A DNA stretch of 64,000 nucleotides from Clostridia bacterium (GCA_017408985.1 JAFQTO010000020.1:84913-148912), one strand, 5' to 3'. Shown: positions 53,876-62,109, counted from the stretch's first letter. Made by a program: numbers and translations. The notes: generated from the letters alone by a model not told the origin.

Positions 53876-54352
53876 TTATTTAACTTTTTCTATCAATGCG
53901 ACAGAGTATGCTTTGACGCCGCTTCCGTCTCCCGTATAGCCTAGCCGCTCTTCGGTTTTGGCTTTTACGGATACCTGATCTGTTCCGATTCCCGCAGCTG
54001 CCGCTATGCTTTGCTGTATGCGCGAAACGTAGGGGGCCAGCTTCGGTGACTGAATGACTGTTACGGTGTCAATATTCGATATTTCATATCCCGCTTCTCT
54101 GAGCTCTCTGCAGCACTGCTTGAGAAGATCGATACTGCACGCGCCTTTATACTTTGCGTCCGTGTCCGGAAAATGGCTGCCTATATCCCCTAACGCCGCA
54201 GCACCAAACAGCGAATCTATTATCGCGTGTGTCAAAACGTCGGCATCGCTGTGTCCAAGCAAGCCTTTTTCATAAGGAAGAGTAACACCGCCCAAAATCA
54301 AAGGTCTACCCTCTGTGAACCGATGCACGTCGTAGCCAAAACCAATTCTCAT
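53876..54352 (-). CDS. ispF: 2-C-methyl-D-erythritol 2,4-cyclodiphosphate synthase
   Basis: IspF is the fifth enzyme of the MEP pathway. The 158-residue protein begins RIGFGYDVHRFTEGRPLILGG (zinc ligands Asp and His) and has GHSDADVLTHAIIDSLFGAA and KAKTEERLGYTG. It overlaps ispD by 4 bases. Confidence 0.96.
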   Translation of the reverse strand: MRIGFGYDVHRFTEGRPLILGGVTLPYEKGLLGHSDADVLTHAIIDSLFGAAALGDIGSHFPDTDAKYKGACSIDLLKQCCRELREAGYEISNIDTVTVIQSPKLAPYVSRIQQSIAAAAGIGTDQVSVKAKTEERLGYTGDGSGVKAYSVALIEKVK

Positions 54353-55059
54353 TTTTTGTTTCTCCTGTCATATATTGCATTTGCAATAAATACGTCCTGA
54401 GGATAGGTGATCTTAATATTGCAAACAGAGCAGTCGCTCATATACGGCTTAATACCGATCTTTTCCAGCGCAGAACATTCGTCGGTCACAGATCCGTCCG
54501 ACATACCGACGGCTTTCTCCAATGCACCGTACAGCAAATCTCTGTCTGCCCCCTGGGGAGTCTGTACCGTATACAGATCTGTGCGGTCAACGGTAGACTG
54601 TGCCAGTCGGTCAGAGACCTTTTTGACCGTATCGGTGACCTTGTTAGAGGCTGCGGCACAATTATGGGATATTGTATCACCTATAACGGTTTTGATATCC
54701 TCATCTGTTATGAGAGGACGTGCCGCGTCGTGAACAAGAATATAGTCTGCTTTTTTTGAGCATTCTTTTACGGCGTTATATACGCTTTGGAGTCTGGTAT
54801 CTCCCCCTTTGACGACCTTTGTCAGCTTTGTTATATCATAGTACTGTGCTATATCCGCATAGGTCTGCAGATGACTCTCGTGAGCAGATATGATTATCTC
54901 CGAGATGCTGTCACAGCTTTGAAAAGCCAGCAGCGAATGGGCTATAACGGGTATACCTCCTATCTCAAGCAAAAGCTTGTTATCACCGTTCATACGTGAC
55001 GAAGTACCGCCTGCGGCAATGACCGCAGATACAAAAACAGGTTTATTTTTCTTTTTCAT
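54349..55059 (-). CDS. ispD: 2-C-methyl-D-erythritol 4-phosphate cytidylyltransferase
   Basis: IspD is the third step of the MEP pathway. The 236-residue protein has the nucleotide-binding AAGGTSSRM, then LVHDAARPLITDEDI and VQTPQGADRDLL. ispH of the same pathway is about 22 kb away in the fusion gene. It lies 10 bases after carD. Confidence 0.95.
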   Translation of the reverse strand: MKKKNKPVFVSAVIAAGGTSSRMNGDNKLLLEIGGIPVIAHSLLAFQSCDSISEIIISAHESHLQTYADIAQYYDITKLTKVVKGGDTRLQSVYNAVKECSKKADYILVHDAARPLITDEDIKTVIGDTISHNCAAASNKVTDTVKKVSDRLAQSTVDRTDLYTVQTPQGADRDLLYGALEKAVGMSDGSVTDECSALEKIGIKPYMSDCSVCNIKITYPQDVFIANAIYDRRNKK

Positions 55060-55069
55060 AGTTCTCCGT

Positions 55070-55546
55070 TTATAAAATATTATCCATTATTTTTTGCTCT
55101 GCATCACGCATGCTGCAGCCTGACGCCAGCGACAGCTCAGATACCAGAATACCTTTTGCCATACCAAGAAGCTTACGTTCTCCCGTTGACAGAGTCTTGA
55201 TCTTATCTCTCAGAACAAGCGATTTAACAACGACCGCAACCTGATACAGATCACCGCTCTTGATCCTCTCTACGTTTTCTCTGTAGCGCTTGCTCCAGTT
55301 ATCAATGTTATAGATCTCAAGCTCAGGTATGCTTGCAATAACGGCATTTGCCTGATCCGCCGTTATGATATGCCTGACACCCAATGAGTCACACAAATGA
55401 CACGGGATCTGAACGGTCATCGCCCCGTATATCATATCGACAAGATAGAATGACTGAGGCCGATTATTGACCTGGCGATCCACAATGTCGACTATAACAC
55501 CTGCTCCGTGCATAGGATGTGAAATATTGTCGCCTATATTAAACAT
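55070..55546 (-). CDS. carD: CarD-family transcriptional regulator
   Basis: The 158-residue protein has the CarD N-terminal RNA polymerase-interacting domain (MFNIGDNISHPMHGAGVIVDI), shared with the TRCF RID domain. A helical C-terminal part includes LSTGERKLLGMAKGILVSELS. CarD-type proteins stabilise open complexes. It has its own promoter and precedes ispD-ispF, a frequent Clostridia arrangement. Confidence 0.93.
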   Translation of the reverse strand: MFNIGDNISHPMHGAGVIVDIVDRQVNNRPQSFYLVDMIYGAMTVQIPCHLCDSLGVRHIITADQANAVIASIPELEIYNIDNWSKRYRENVERIKSGDLYQVAVVVKSLVLRDKIKTLSTGERKLLGMAKGILVSELSLASGCSMRDAEQKIMDNIL

Positions 55547-55588
55547 AACCGGCCTCCTTTATATTTTATTTCATAGTTTTACAAAAAC

Positions 55589-55618
55589 ATTATACAATAT
55601 TTTGAATAATAAAATCAA
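55589..55618 (-). promoter_or_regulatory. Sigma-A promoter of carD
   Basis: Minus strand TTGATT (55613-55618), 18 bases, TATAAT (55589-55594). Confidence 0.65.
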
Positions 55619-55665
55619 GCAAAAATATTACATCGGTACCCATCCGGCACACAAGCGTACCTTTG

Positions 55666-55694
55666 CAAAAAACAAAGCCGTGCAGATGCACGGC
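55666..55694 (-). terminator. Terminator after spo0A
   Basis: On the minus strand GCCGTGCA and TGCACGGC form an 8-bp stem with a 2-base loop followed by TTTGTTTTTT. Confidence 0.85.
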
Positions 55695-55710
55695 TCATCA
55701 GTATTCAGAA

Positions 55711-56475
55711 TCAGGCTTGCGATATTTTATGCTTGAGACGGATATGGTCTGCGATCAGGGATATGAACTCACTATTGGTCGGTTTTCCCTTAGCAGAGTT
55801 CACGGTATAGCCGAAGAAGCTTGTCAGAACGTCAACATCTCCTCTGTCCCAGGCAACCTCTACTGCGTGGCGCATTGCTCTCTCCACACGGGAAGCAGAC
55901 GTGCCGAACTGTTTTGCGACCTCGGGATAGAGAACTTTTGTCACAGAGGTAAGTTTGTTTTCGTCATTGATGGCAAGACATATAGCTGCACGGAGGAAAT
56001 GATAGCCCGTTATATGCGCAGGCACTCCGATGCGGTGCATGATATTGGTAACCTGCAGCTCAATGCTTGCGTCAATGAATTTCTGGAGCTTGTCCTGCTT
56101 GTTTGACAATATGTGAGAATGGATGCTTTCTATCAGAATATCGGTATCACACGGCTTGACTATTACCTTGGCTGCTGATGTGTACATATTGTCCAATGTT
56201 ATATTTTCGTAAGGTATCAACAGAAACAGTGCAGGCACCTTGTCCATATTAAGTGCCGAGATATCATTGTATGCCGCAACAGCATTCTTCTGGGCCAGAT
56301 ACAAATCGGACACTATGATGTCCGGATGCAGCAGTTTGGAATACTCGACAAGCTCATTTCCGTCACAGACAGTTGTCAAAACGGAGATGTTCCTTGACGA
56401 AGACAGCGATGCGGTTAATGATGCACCATACTCCCTGGTTTCGGTAGCTACGATAATTCTGATCTTTTCTTCCAT
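55711..56475 (-). CDS. spo0A: Stage 0 sporulation protein A with a degenerate receiver
   Basis: Spo0A is the master regulator of sporulation. The C-terminal DNA-binding domain is typical, with [40 protein letters not shown] and [19 protein letters not shown]. The receiver keeps the phosphoacceptor Asp57 (DIIVSDLYL) and Lys107 (VIVKPCD). It lacks the acidic pair usually needed for magnesium (T11 and E12 in VATETRE), and has Ile near 87 where Thr or Ser is usual. Length is normal (254). It has its own promoter and terminator. Confidence 0.95.
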   Translation of the reverse strand: MEEKIRIIVATETREYGASLTASLSSSRNISVLTTVCDGNELVEYSKLLHPDIIVSDLYLAQKNAVAAYNDISALNMDKVPALFLLIPYENITLDNMYTSAAKVIVKPCDTDILIESIHSHILSNKQDKLQKFIDASIELQVTNIMHRIGVPAHITGYHFLRAAICLAINDENKLTSVTKVLYPEVAKQFGTSASRVERAMRHAVEVAWDRGDVDVLTSFFGYTVNSAKGKPTNSEFISLIADHIRLKHKISQA

Positions 56476-56507
56476 AATAGGCTTCTTCTTTCCTTTTATT
56501 TTTTAAT

Positions 56508-56536
56508 ATTTTATCATAAAAATGATATTCTTTCAA
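56508..56536 (-). promoter_or_regulatory. Sigma-A type promoter of spo0A
   Basis: Minus strand TTGAAA (56531-56536), 17 bases, TAAAAT (56508-56513). A separate sigma-H promoter, found for spo0A in Bacillus, is not evident. Confidence 0.6.
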
Positions 56537-56764
56537 TACATCATAAGGCTTTCGAGGGACAGAATAATTAGCAAAAATTGTAAAAATAAATGTTATGCAA
56601 ATATTAAATCATCCCACAAAGTCCATGAAGTATAAAGGTTCTTGTATATGCACAAGTTTACGCATAGTTGATTTTTTTGCCTTTTCTTTGCCGCAGCACT
56701 TCGTTTCGATCATAAACGGGGTGTATCTATATTTTGACTTTCATATTAATATTGTCAAAAAGTA

Positions 56765-56793
56765 TGGACATTTTACTAATAATTTGATATAAT
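56765..56793 (+). promoter_or_regulatory. Sigma-A promoter of rsmE
   Basis: TGGACA (56765-56770), 17 bases, TATAAT (56788-56793). Confidence 0.7.
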
Positions 56794-56856
56794 AACTCGG
56801 TCGGATGTCTATGTGCAGTTACTGACTATATTATAAGCTTACCGCGGAGGAATAAA

Positions 56857-57600
56857 GTGTCGTTTTTCGTTTCTTCAGCAGATATTTCTAATAATTCTGT
56901 ATATTTTTCTTCGGAAGAGTCTAAACACATCTGTCAGGTCCTGAGAATGGCAAATGGTGACGAGATCTTCGTGTGTGACGATTCATCTCACAGACACCGC
57001 TGCAGGCTCAGTCAGGTTAATCGTGACTCCTGCATAGCCGAGATCCTCTCCACGGAAGCATACAGCAATCAGCCCAGCGCCCTGGTTACGGTATATGCCG
57101 GTCTATCCAAGGGAGACAGGTTTGATTATCTTATCCAAAAATGTGTAGAATGCGGCGTATTTGCAATAGTCCCCTTTATTTCCGAAAGATGCATATCCAG
57201 ACCGAAAGCCGACGAGTTCGACAAAAAGATCAAGCGTTTTCAAAAAATTGCAGACGAGGCTGTCAGGCAGTCCAAACGTTCACAGCGAGTCATCATAGGA
57301 GATATTCTCACATTTGATCAGGCTGTGCAGGATGCCGCAGGACATGCCACTCCCCTGTTTTTGTACGAAGACGAAAACCAAAAATCTCTGTCAGCCGTAC
57401 TCAATTCCTCAAACGGTACCGACTACTCGGTATTCACGGGACCTGAGGGCGGTTTTTCAGCGACTGAGGTCAGCAAAGCCCTTAATTGCGGTATGAGCGT
57501 CGTATCTATAGGACCGCGTATTCTCAGGTGTGAAACCGCTCCGGTTGCGGCATTATGTGCAATTATGTACCATACCGGTAATTTTGATATTGGAGAGTGA
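56857..57600 (+). CDS. rsmE: 16S rRNA (uracil-1498-N3)-methyltransferase RsmE
   Basis: The 247-residue SPOUT enzyme has an N-terminal PUA-like domain (HICQVLRMANGDEIFVCD) and a knotted C-terminal domain with GPEGGFSATEV and SIGPRILRCETAPVAAL. RAERQVRQ-like binding (DEAVRQSKRS) is present. It methylates N3 of U1498 in 16S rRNA. Start GTG 56857 follows GGAGGAATA. Confidence 0.94.
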   Translation: MSFFVSSADISNNSVYFSSEESKHICQVLRMANGDEIFVCDDSSHRHRCRLSQVNRDSCIAEILSTEAYSNQPSALVTVYAGLSKGDRFDYLIQKCVECGVFAIVPFISERCISRPKADEFDKKIKRFQKIADEAVRQSKRSQRVIIGDILTFDQAVQDAAGHATPLFLYEDENQKSLSAVLNSSNGTDYSVFTGPEGGFSATEVSKALNCGMSVVSIGPRILRCETAPVAALCAIMYHTGNFDIGE

Positions 57601-57605
57601 ACGAT

Positions 57606-58373
57606 TTGGAAAAGAATGATCGCAAGAAGACGGAAGAGATGGTGTCCAACCGGGTTCTGTCGATGTTTGCAGCAGGTGCTATTCTGCTTTGGGCTTTGGC
57701 CTATCTCTATAAAATGTTCGACTACGTTCCTACAACACAGACGGCGGTAACTGTTACCAAGATCGCTGTTGCCGTTGCAGGTGTCGGATTTCTGGCGTCA
57801 CTCTTATGGCTCGTTATCGCCATTAAGAAAAAGACTTTTGACACGTCAAAGATCGTCAACCCTGCAACCGTTATGGGATTGTTCGGCGTTATAGCAATTT
57901 GCTGCGGTATGCTGCTGTACAATTATATCCTCAGCATGAAGCTCATCTACATTTTCATTCCCGCAGTAGTTATCTACTATCTTATTTACAATGTTTATCA
58001 GCGCGCTTTTTTCGGTCTGACCGTAACACACGGAATTATTGCATTTGCCCTTTATTTTATGTCAAACAGTGTCAAGTCCTGGGCTTTGTACGTTTATGCC
58101 GCAGTGTGCCTGATCGTATGCGCCGCAGCATTTCTCGCGTGTATGTCAGCTTGCAAGAATAACGGGACCCTCAAGCTCGGCAAATGCAGTATCAGACTCT
58201 TCGACAAGATAAACCGTTCTGTTATCAAAACCGCCGCAGCAATATACGGTGTGTCCGCCCTTGCTGTTATTGCCGCTCTCTTTATCCCCGTCTATGCAAT
58301 AATCTATATCGTTTATGCCGTAATTGCCTTTGTGGTGTGCTGCGCAGTTTACTACACCATAAGATTGATGTAA
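57606..58373 (+). CDS. Integral membrane protein of unknown function
   Basis: The protein (about 255 residues) is mostly membrane: seven or eight hydrophobic segments, for example AGAILLWALAYLYK, TVTKIAVAVAGVGFLASLLWLVIAI, VMGLFGVIAICCGMLLYNYIL, IFIPAVVIYYLIYNVY and AIYGVSALAVIAALFIPVYAIIYIV. The N-terminus is charged. I recognise no domain. The TTG start at 57606 has GGAGAG 8 bases upstream; GTG 57597 overlaps the rsmE stop and is the alternative. It is cotranscribed with rsmE. Confidence 0.7.
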   Translation: MEKNDRKKTEEMVSNRVLSMFAAGAILLWALAYLYKMFDYVPTTQTAVTVTKIAVAVAGVGFLASLLWLVIAIKKKTFDTSKIVNPATVMGLFGVIAICCGMLLYNYILSMKLIYIFIPAVVIYYLIYNVYQRAFFGLTVTHGIIAFALYFMSNSVKSWALYVYAAVCLIVCAAAFLACMSACKNNGTLKLGKCSIRLFDKINRSVIKTAAAIYGVSALAVIAALFIPVYAIIYIVYAVIAFVVCCAVYYTIRLM

Positions 58374-58410
58374 AAAATATAAAATTCCGCAAATTTTTGT
58401 GATTTTTCTA

Positions 58411-58439
58411 TTGACAAACGGCAACTCAATAAGTATAAT
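58411..58439 (+). promoter_or_regulatory. Consensus sigma-A promoter of the tRNA genes
   Basis: TTGACA (58411-58416), 17 bases, TATAAT (58434-58439): a perfect consensus promoter, 31 bases ahead of tRNA-Met. Confidence 0.92.
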
Positions 58440-58470
58440 AAATCTTGCTCGCTGACTGGCGGGCAAATAT

Positions 58471-58547
58471 GGCGGCGTAGCTCAGCTGGCTAGAGCATCC
58501 GGTTCATACCCGGCAGGTCGTTGGTTCAAATCCGACCGCCGCTACCA
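58471..58547 (+). tRNA. tRNA-Met (CAT), elongator type
   Basis: 77 bases with GGCGGCG/CGCCGCT acceptor arms, TAGCTCAGCTGG D arm, anticodon loop TTCATAC, GGTTCAAATCC T arm and encoded CCA. It lacks initiator features. CAT could also be the Ile2 tRNA, whose C34 is lysidinylated, but the overall sequence resembles elongator Met. Confidence 0.9.
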
Positions 58548-58552
58548 TATAA

Positions 58553-58627
58553 GGCCCGTTGGTCAAGCGGCTAAGACACCGCCCTTTCACGGCGGAAACA
58601 GGAGTTCGATTCTCCTACGGGTCACCA
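58553..58627 (+). tRNA. tRNA-Glu (TTC)
   Basis: 75 bases: GGCCCGT/ACGGGTC acceptor arm, CCGCC-CTTTCAC-GGCGG anticodon arm with TTC, GGAGTTCGATTCTCC T arm and encoded CCA. Confidence 0.93.
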
Positions 58628-58631
58628 ACTT

Positions 58632-58655
58632 AAGGGGATTATCAGATCCCCTTTT
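58632..58655 (+). terminator. Terminator between tRNA-Glu and tRNA-Val
   Basis: AAGGGGAT and ATCCCCTT form an 8-bp stem with a TATCAG loop and T tail. Confidence 0.8.
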
Positions 58656-58665
58656 AGTTTTATAA

Positions 58666-58742
58666 GGAGACATAGCTCAGCTGGTTAGAGCGTTCGCCTC
58701 ACACGCGAGAGGTCGTGGGTTCGAGCCCCTCTGTCTCCACCA
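58666..58742 (+). tRNA. tRNA-Val (CAC)
   Basis: 77 bases: GGAGACA/TGTCTCC acceptor arm, anticodon loop CTCACAC (anticodon CAC), GGGTTCGAGCCCC T arm and encoded CCA. The preceding terminator suggests expression by readthrough or a weak promoter of its own. Confidence 0.92.
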
Positions 58743-58743
58743 G

Positions 58744-58786
58744 AAATCGACAAGTTTCGACAGAGGCTTGTCGATTTTACTTTTTC
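58744..58786 (+). terminator. Terminator after tRNA-Val
   Basis: AAATCGACAAG and CTTGTCGATTT form an 11-bp stem and are followed by TACTTTTT. Confidence 0.85.
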
Positions 58787-58983
58787 ACTTTTAACTCTTC
58801 ACTTTTCACTCTTCTCTTTCGAAACTTGTCGATTAGGTAATAAGTAATAGTGAATAGTGAAGAAGTGCTGATGAAGCTTTTTCCCTTTAGTCGAAAAGCA
58901 TTATCATTTACTAGGGTTCGAATTCATACGCAAAAATGTCAGAAGCATCTTTTTTGTAGCACATAGCCAGAAAAGAAAAAAAT

Positions 58984-59135
58984 AAATCCCTTGCGGGATT
59001 TGTGAAATAACGCTTCGCGTTATGAAATAGCTGACGCTATGAAATACGCTGCAGTGTATGGTGGATTTATTTTATTTCATATCGAGCGAAGCGAGATAAT
59101 TCATAATTCGTCAGGATTATTTCATATTGCGCAGC
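58984..59135. repeat. Array of short hairpins with TGAAAT/ATTTCA spacers
   Basis: At least four small stem-loops follow one another: 58984-59001, 59007-59023, 59027-59040 and 59044-59059. The linkers read TGAAAT or GAAAT. After 59070 further stems occur whose linkers read ATTTCAT, ATTCAT and ATTTCAT, the opposite orientation. The stems differ in sequence but keep pairing, which suggests conservation of structure. Confidence 0.7.
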
Positions 59136-59191
59136 AAAATTCCATTAAATATGCTATAATATTCCCATCGGATTTTATTGCAAAAATATAG

Positions 59192-59362
59192 ATTACCTTG
59201 AAGGAATGCCAGGAAACAGAATATTGGCTGGAGCTGTTTGTGAAATCCGGTATTTTGAGCAGAGAAACCACTTTTGATCTGTATAATCAATGCGGAACCA
59301 TCCGTCGAATTTTGATTACCTCCATCAACACGGCAAAGGAGAACACCAATGGCAAGCAGTAA
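59192..59362 (+). pseudogene. C-terminal remnant of a four-helix-bundle (S23-type) protein
   Basis: A 56-codon frame opens after TAG 59189-59191 and encodes QETEYWLELFVKSGIL and RRILITSINTAKEN, the last two helices of the four-helix-bundle family whose members are near 120 residues. The N-terminal half is missing. It overlaps the TfoX start by 14 bases. Confidence 0.7.
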
Positions 59363-59654
59363 AGAATACATAGCATTCGTCTTGGAACAATGCAGCGGTC
59401 TTTCAGCTCGGACAATGATGGGAGAATATGTGCTGTATTACGGCGGCAAGGTTGTTGGTGGTGTTTATGATAACCGTCTGCTGGTTAAGCCAACAAAATC
59501 AGCGCTTGCCATGATGCCAAATGCACCGAGAGAGCTTCCTTACGAAGGAGCAAAGGAAATGCTTCTTGTAGAGGATATTGAAAACAGGGATTTCATAAAT
59601 CAATTGTTTGCATCAATATCCGATGATCTTCCTGCTCCCAAGAAAAAGAAATAA
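59349..59654 (+). CDS. TfoX N-terminal domain protein
   Basis: The 101-residue protein matches the TfoX/Sxy N-terminal domain: RTMMGEYVLYYGGKVVGGVYDNRLLVKPT. Single-domain forms are frequent in Firmicutes; a role in competence is not shown. The tail PKKKK is basic. It follows a truncated gene, so its promoter context may have been lost. ATG 59349 follows AAAGGAG about 10 bases upstream. Confidence 0.85.
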   Translation: MASSKEYIAFVLEQCSGLSARTMMGEYVLYYGGKVVGGVYDNRLLVKPTKSALAMMPNAPRELPYEGAKEMLLVEDIENRDFINQLFASISDDLPAPKKKK

Positions 59655-59897
59655 CAAAAGTTGATATGGTATACTTTTTGCATTCCTTCCTTTTCTGCAA
59701 GGGCTGATTTGTACTTTTACGACTTCTCCACCAGAAAAAACCAAGATTTATGCGGCCTTTTTCCGGTCGCATTTTCTTTTTTCTATCTGATTCAAAGCTC
59801 AATAAATATAATTCGTCAATTAAGATAAGACCGCCGCCGAAAAAAACGTACTTAATAATTGAAAGCGCTTTTAGGTAAATAGTTGGAGGTGAACAAT

Positions 59898-60452
59898 ATG
59901 GATGATCTGCGAATAATAGAGCTTTACTTCAAACGGGACGAACAGGCTATCAAGGAGACGGATGCCAAGTACGGCAAGCTCTGCCGCAGTATCGCCTATA
60001 ACATTCTGAATAATCACGAGGATTCGGAAGAATGCGTTAACGATACATACGTGGGCGTGTGGAACGCAATTCCACCGATAAAGCCGAATAACTTTATGTC
60101 ATTCGTGTGCAAGATTGCAAGAAACCTGTCTCTCAAACGATTGGAGTTTATGAAGCGTGAAAAACGGTCTCCAGACGTGCTTGTGTCTCTGGACGATCTG
60201 GCATCGGTTTTGCCCGATGACCGATATGCTCCGGATGTAAGTGACGAGGACGTTGGCAAGCTGATCAGTAGATTCCTTCGCATGCAGAAAGAGGATGTGC
60301 GCAGCGTATTTGTTCGCAAGTATTATTTCTTCGACTCAGTTGCAGATATCGCAGTGCGCTTTGGTTTTACCGAAAGCAAGGTCAAAAATATGATGTTCTG
60401 CACCCGAAACAAGCTAAGAGACTATCTTATTAAGGAGGGCGTTGAAATATGA
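59898..60452 (+). CDS. ECF-type RNA polymerase sigma factor
   Basis: The 184-residue protein has sigma region 2 (AYNILNNHEDSEECVNDTYVGVWNAIPP) and region 4 (VFVRKYYFFDSVADIAVRFGFTESKVKNMMF). ATG 59898 is chosen because GGAGGTG lies 6 bases upstream. It overlaps the next gene by 4 bases, the usual arrangement for an ECF sigma factor and its anti-sigma factor. Confidence 0.9.
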   Translation: MDDLRIIELYFKRDEQAIKETDAKYGKLCRSIAYNILNNHEDSEECVNDTYVGVWNAIPPIKPNNFMSFVCKIARNLSLKRLEFMKREKRSPDVLVSLDDLASVLPDDRYAPDVSDEDVGKLISRFLRMQKEDVRSVFVRKYYFFDSVADIAVRFGFTESKVKNMMFCTRNKLRDYLIKEGVEI

Positions 60453-61405
60453 AAATATCAAGGTTGGCAAATTCTGTCGGGCATATCGATGATGATCTCA
60501 TAACTGCAGCGACAAAAAGTAGGAATAATAAGAGGTCCTATTGGGTCAAATGGGTATCAATAGCAGCCTGCTTTTGCCTGATTATTACGGCAGCAATCAT
60601 TATGATCCCCTATATCAGCAGCAGCGATAACAACAACGGTCTTACCCAATCCTCTGATAGTATGTCCTATGCGATGGCTATCAACGGATTCTTATATGAG
60701 CCGCTTTCAATTCCGGAAACGTTTTATGAAAAATATCCCGAACTTAAAAATATAACCGAGAGAATAACTACGGGATATAGATACCGCATTTCCGCTGAAG
60801 ATATCGGTGAGTATATTGAAATAGTGCCTGCTCTTGAGACGGCACATTTGCCCGAAGGAAAGGCGTATCATTGGTCTGCATACCCTAACCTAGATTCAAT
60901 TATTATCGTTGAACGTGAGGGAATGTATAGTTTCTTTGTTTCGGAAGGATATATTTTCCCATCCGAAAGCATCGATAATTCTTCATCAATTCTGGCTAAG
61001 CATAAATTACCCGAATCGGCTGTAAATTTTGAGGTTGAAGACTCTGCATTAATTATTACAGACAAATCCGTGATAGCTGAAATATGCGCTATAATCTCAA
61101 ATAAAGAGCACGATGCAGACCATTCGTACAGAAATCGAATTTGGGAAGCTTGGCGTAACGAAAAAGGCGATGTAGGTGTTAGTTTTGACGGAACGGATTT
61201 CTCATACAGTAATCCGCAAATTCACGAGGAATTTGCTCATTTTTTCGCAGAAAACATCAGGAGTATCATTGTGAATACCGAAAACGGATTTGAAATAATT
61301 TTACGTGTTGATTTGAAATACAACTATATTCTGATCAACAACAAAACTTTCAATCTGACTCAAAGCGATTCGGATCAGCTTAGCATCTTGATTAATATAA
61401 AGTAA
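60449..61405 (+). CDS. Single-pass membrane protein, putative anti-sigma factor
   Basis: The 318-residue protein has a short cytosolic N-terminus with HIDDDLITAAT, a membrane segment (about residues 34-55, ISIAACFCLIITAAIIMIPY-like), and an extracellular domain of about 255 residues without a domain I recognise. The short IDDDLI-type N-terminus followed by a lysine-rich stretch and one helix is common in Clostridia next to ECF sigma genes. The extracytoplasmic signal is unknown. Confidence 0.7.
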   Translation: MKISRLANSVGHIDDDLITAATKSRNNKRSYWVKWVSIAACFCLIITAAIIMIPYISSSDNNNGLTQSSDSMSYAMAINGFLYEPLSIPETFYEKYPELKNITERITTGYRYRISAEDIGEYIEIVPALETAHLPEGKAYHWSAYPNLDSIIIVEREGMYSFFVSEGYIFPSESIDNSSSILAKHKLPESAVNFEVEDSALIITDKSVIAEICAIISNKEHDADHSYRNRIWEAWRNEKGDVGVSFDGTDFSYSNPQIHEEFAHFFAENIRSIIVNTENGFEIILRVDLKYNYILINNKTFNLTQSDSDQLSILINIK

Positions 61406-61458
61406 AGATGTTATAATAATCAAACCGATCTGATATTAAAAATTTAAGGTGATCCAAA

Positions 61459-62109
61459 TTGTTAGAGAGAATGAGCGATTTTTTTGAGCGCAGGCTCAGC
61501 GGATACGATGAGCATATGCTTGCCAATATTGATGGCGCGGAGGAGTTTTATTCATTTACAGCACGTTTACTTCCCGATCATCAAGGATGTAGTATTCTCG
61601 ATCTGGGATGCGGTACGGGTCTTGAGCTTGAGAGATACTTCGCGTTATGTCCTACTGCCCGTGTGACGGGAATAGATCTGTCTCATGGTATGCTTGATGC
61701 TCTTGAGAGCAAGTTTCCTGACAAGGACATAAGGCTTATATGCGGCTCATATTTTGATCTTCCGTTTGGAGTTGACGAATTTGACGCCGCCGTGTCTGTC
61801 GAGAGTCTTCATCACTTTACAATGGACGAGAAGATCCCGTTGTATTCAAAACTCTGTGAAGCGCTCAAAGACGGCGGATACTTTATACTTACCGACTATT
61901 TTGCAGAATCCGAAGAAGATGAAAAGCTTTGCCGCCAAAAGCTCCAACAGCTAAAAGCAGAGCAAGGTATATCGGATAGTGGTTTTTATCATTACGACAC
62001 ACCCCTTACCGCAGAGCACGAATGTGAAGCTCTTAAAAAAGCAGGGTTTTCGTCTGTTGTGGTTCTCAAAAGCTGGGGGCCTACTTCTATAATCAAAGCT
62101 GCAAAATAA
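61459..62109 (+). CDS. Class I SAM-dependent methyltransferase
   Basis: The 216-residue protein has the SAM-binding motif ILDLGCGTGLELE, VTGIDLSHGMLDAL, and SVESLHHFTMDEK. The substrate is unknown. The start is TTG 61459 with AAGGTGATC upstream. It stands alone in the accessory tract. Confidence 0.88.
   Translation: MLERMSDFFERRLSGYDEHMLANIDGAEEFYSFTARLLPDHQGCSILDLGCGTGLELERYFALCPTARVTGIDLSHGMLDALESKFPDKDIRLICGSYFDLPFGVDEFDAAVSVESLHHFTMDEKIPLYSKLCEALKDGGYFILTDYFAESEEDEKLCRQKLQQLKAEQGISDSGFYHYDTPLTAEHECEALKKAGFSSVVVLKSWGPTSIIKAAK

Larger units (their letters stand above)
56476..56856. other. Intergenic region between spo0A and rsmE
   Basis: Holds the divergent promoters of spo0A and rsmE. 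The remaining roughly 250 bases are A+T-rich. I see no gene; a 65-codon frame at 56595-56792 has no ribosome-binding site or recognisable content. Confidence 0.75.
58743..59191. other. Repeat-rich gap after the tRNA genes
   Basis: Holds the tRNA-Val terminator, a degenerate CACTTTT/ACTCTTC-type imperfect inverted repeat (58787-58870), a second copy of CTTGTCGATT near 58824 and the stem-loop array at 58984-59135. I see no gene. Confidence 0.75.

Noticed and set aside
56595..56792. A 65-codon frame between spo0A and rsmE
   Set aside because: No ribosome-binding site and no protein-like composition; the rsmE promoter overlaps its end.
58471..58547. The CAT tRNA as tRNA-Ile2
   Set aside because: The acceptor and anticodon arms resemble elongator tRNA-Met; the alternative cannot be excluded but is less likely.
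58905..58935. GGGTTCGAATTC resembling a tRNA T arm, as a possible attachment site
   Set aside because: Only the general T-loop sequence is shared with the nearby tRNAs; no longer direct repeat with a tRNA 3' end is present.
58984..59135. Stem-loop array as a CRISPR array
   Set aside because: The units are unequal, the repeats are very short and there are no spacers of constant length or cas genes.
59593..59802. A 69-codon minus-strand frame after TfoX, rich in Lys and Arg
   Set aside because: It overlaps the end of TfoX and has no start signal or known family; probably non-coding remnant DNA.
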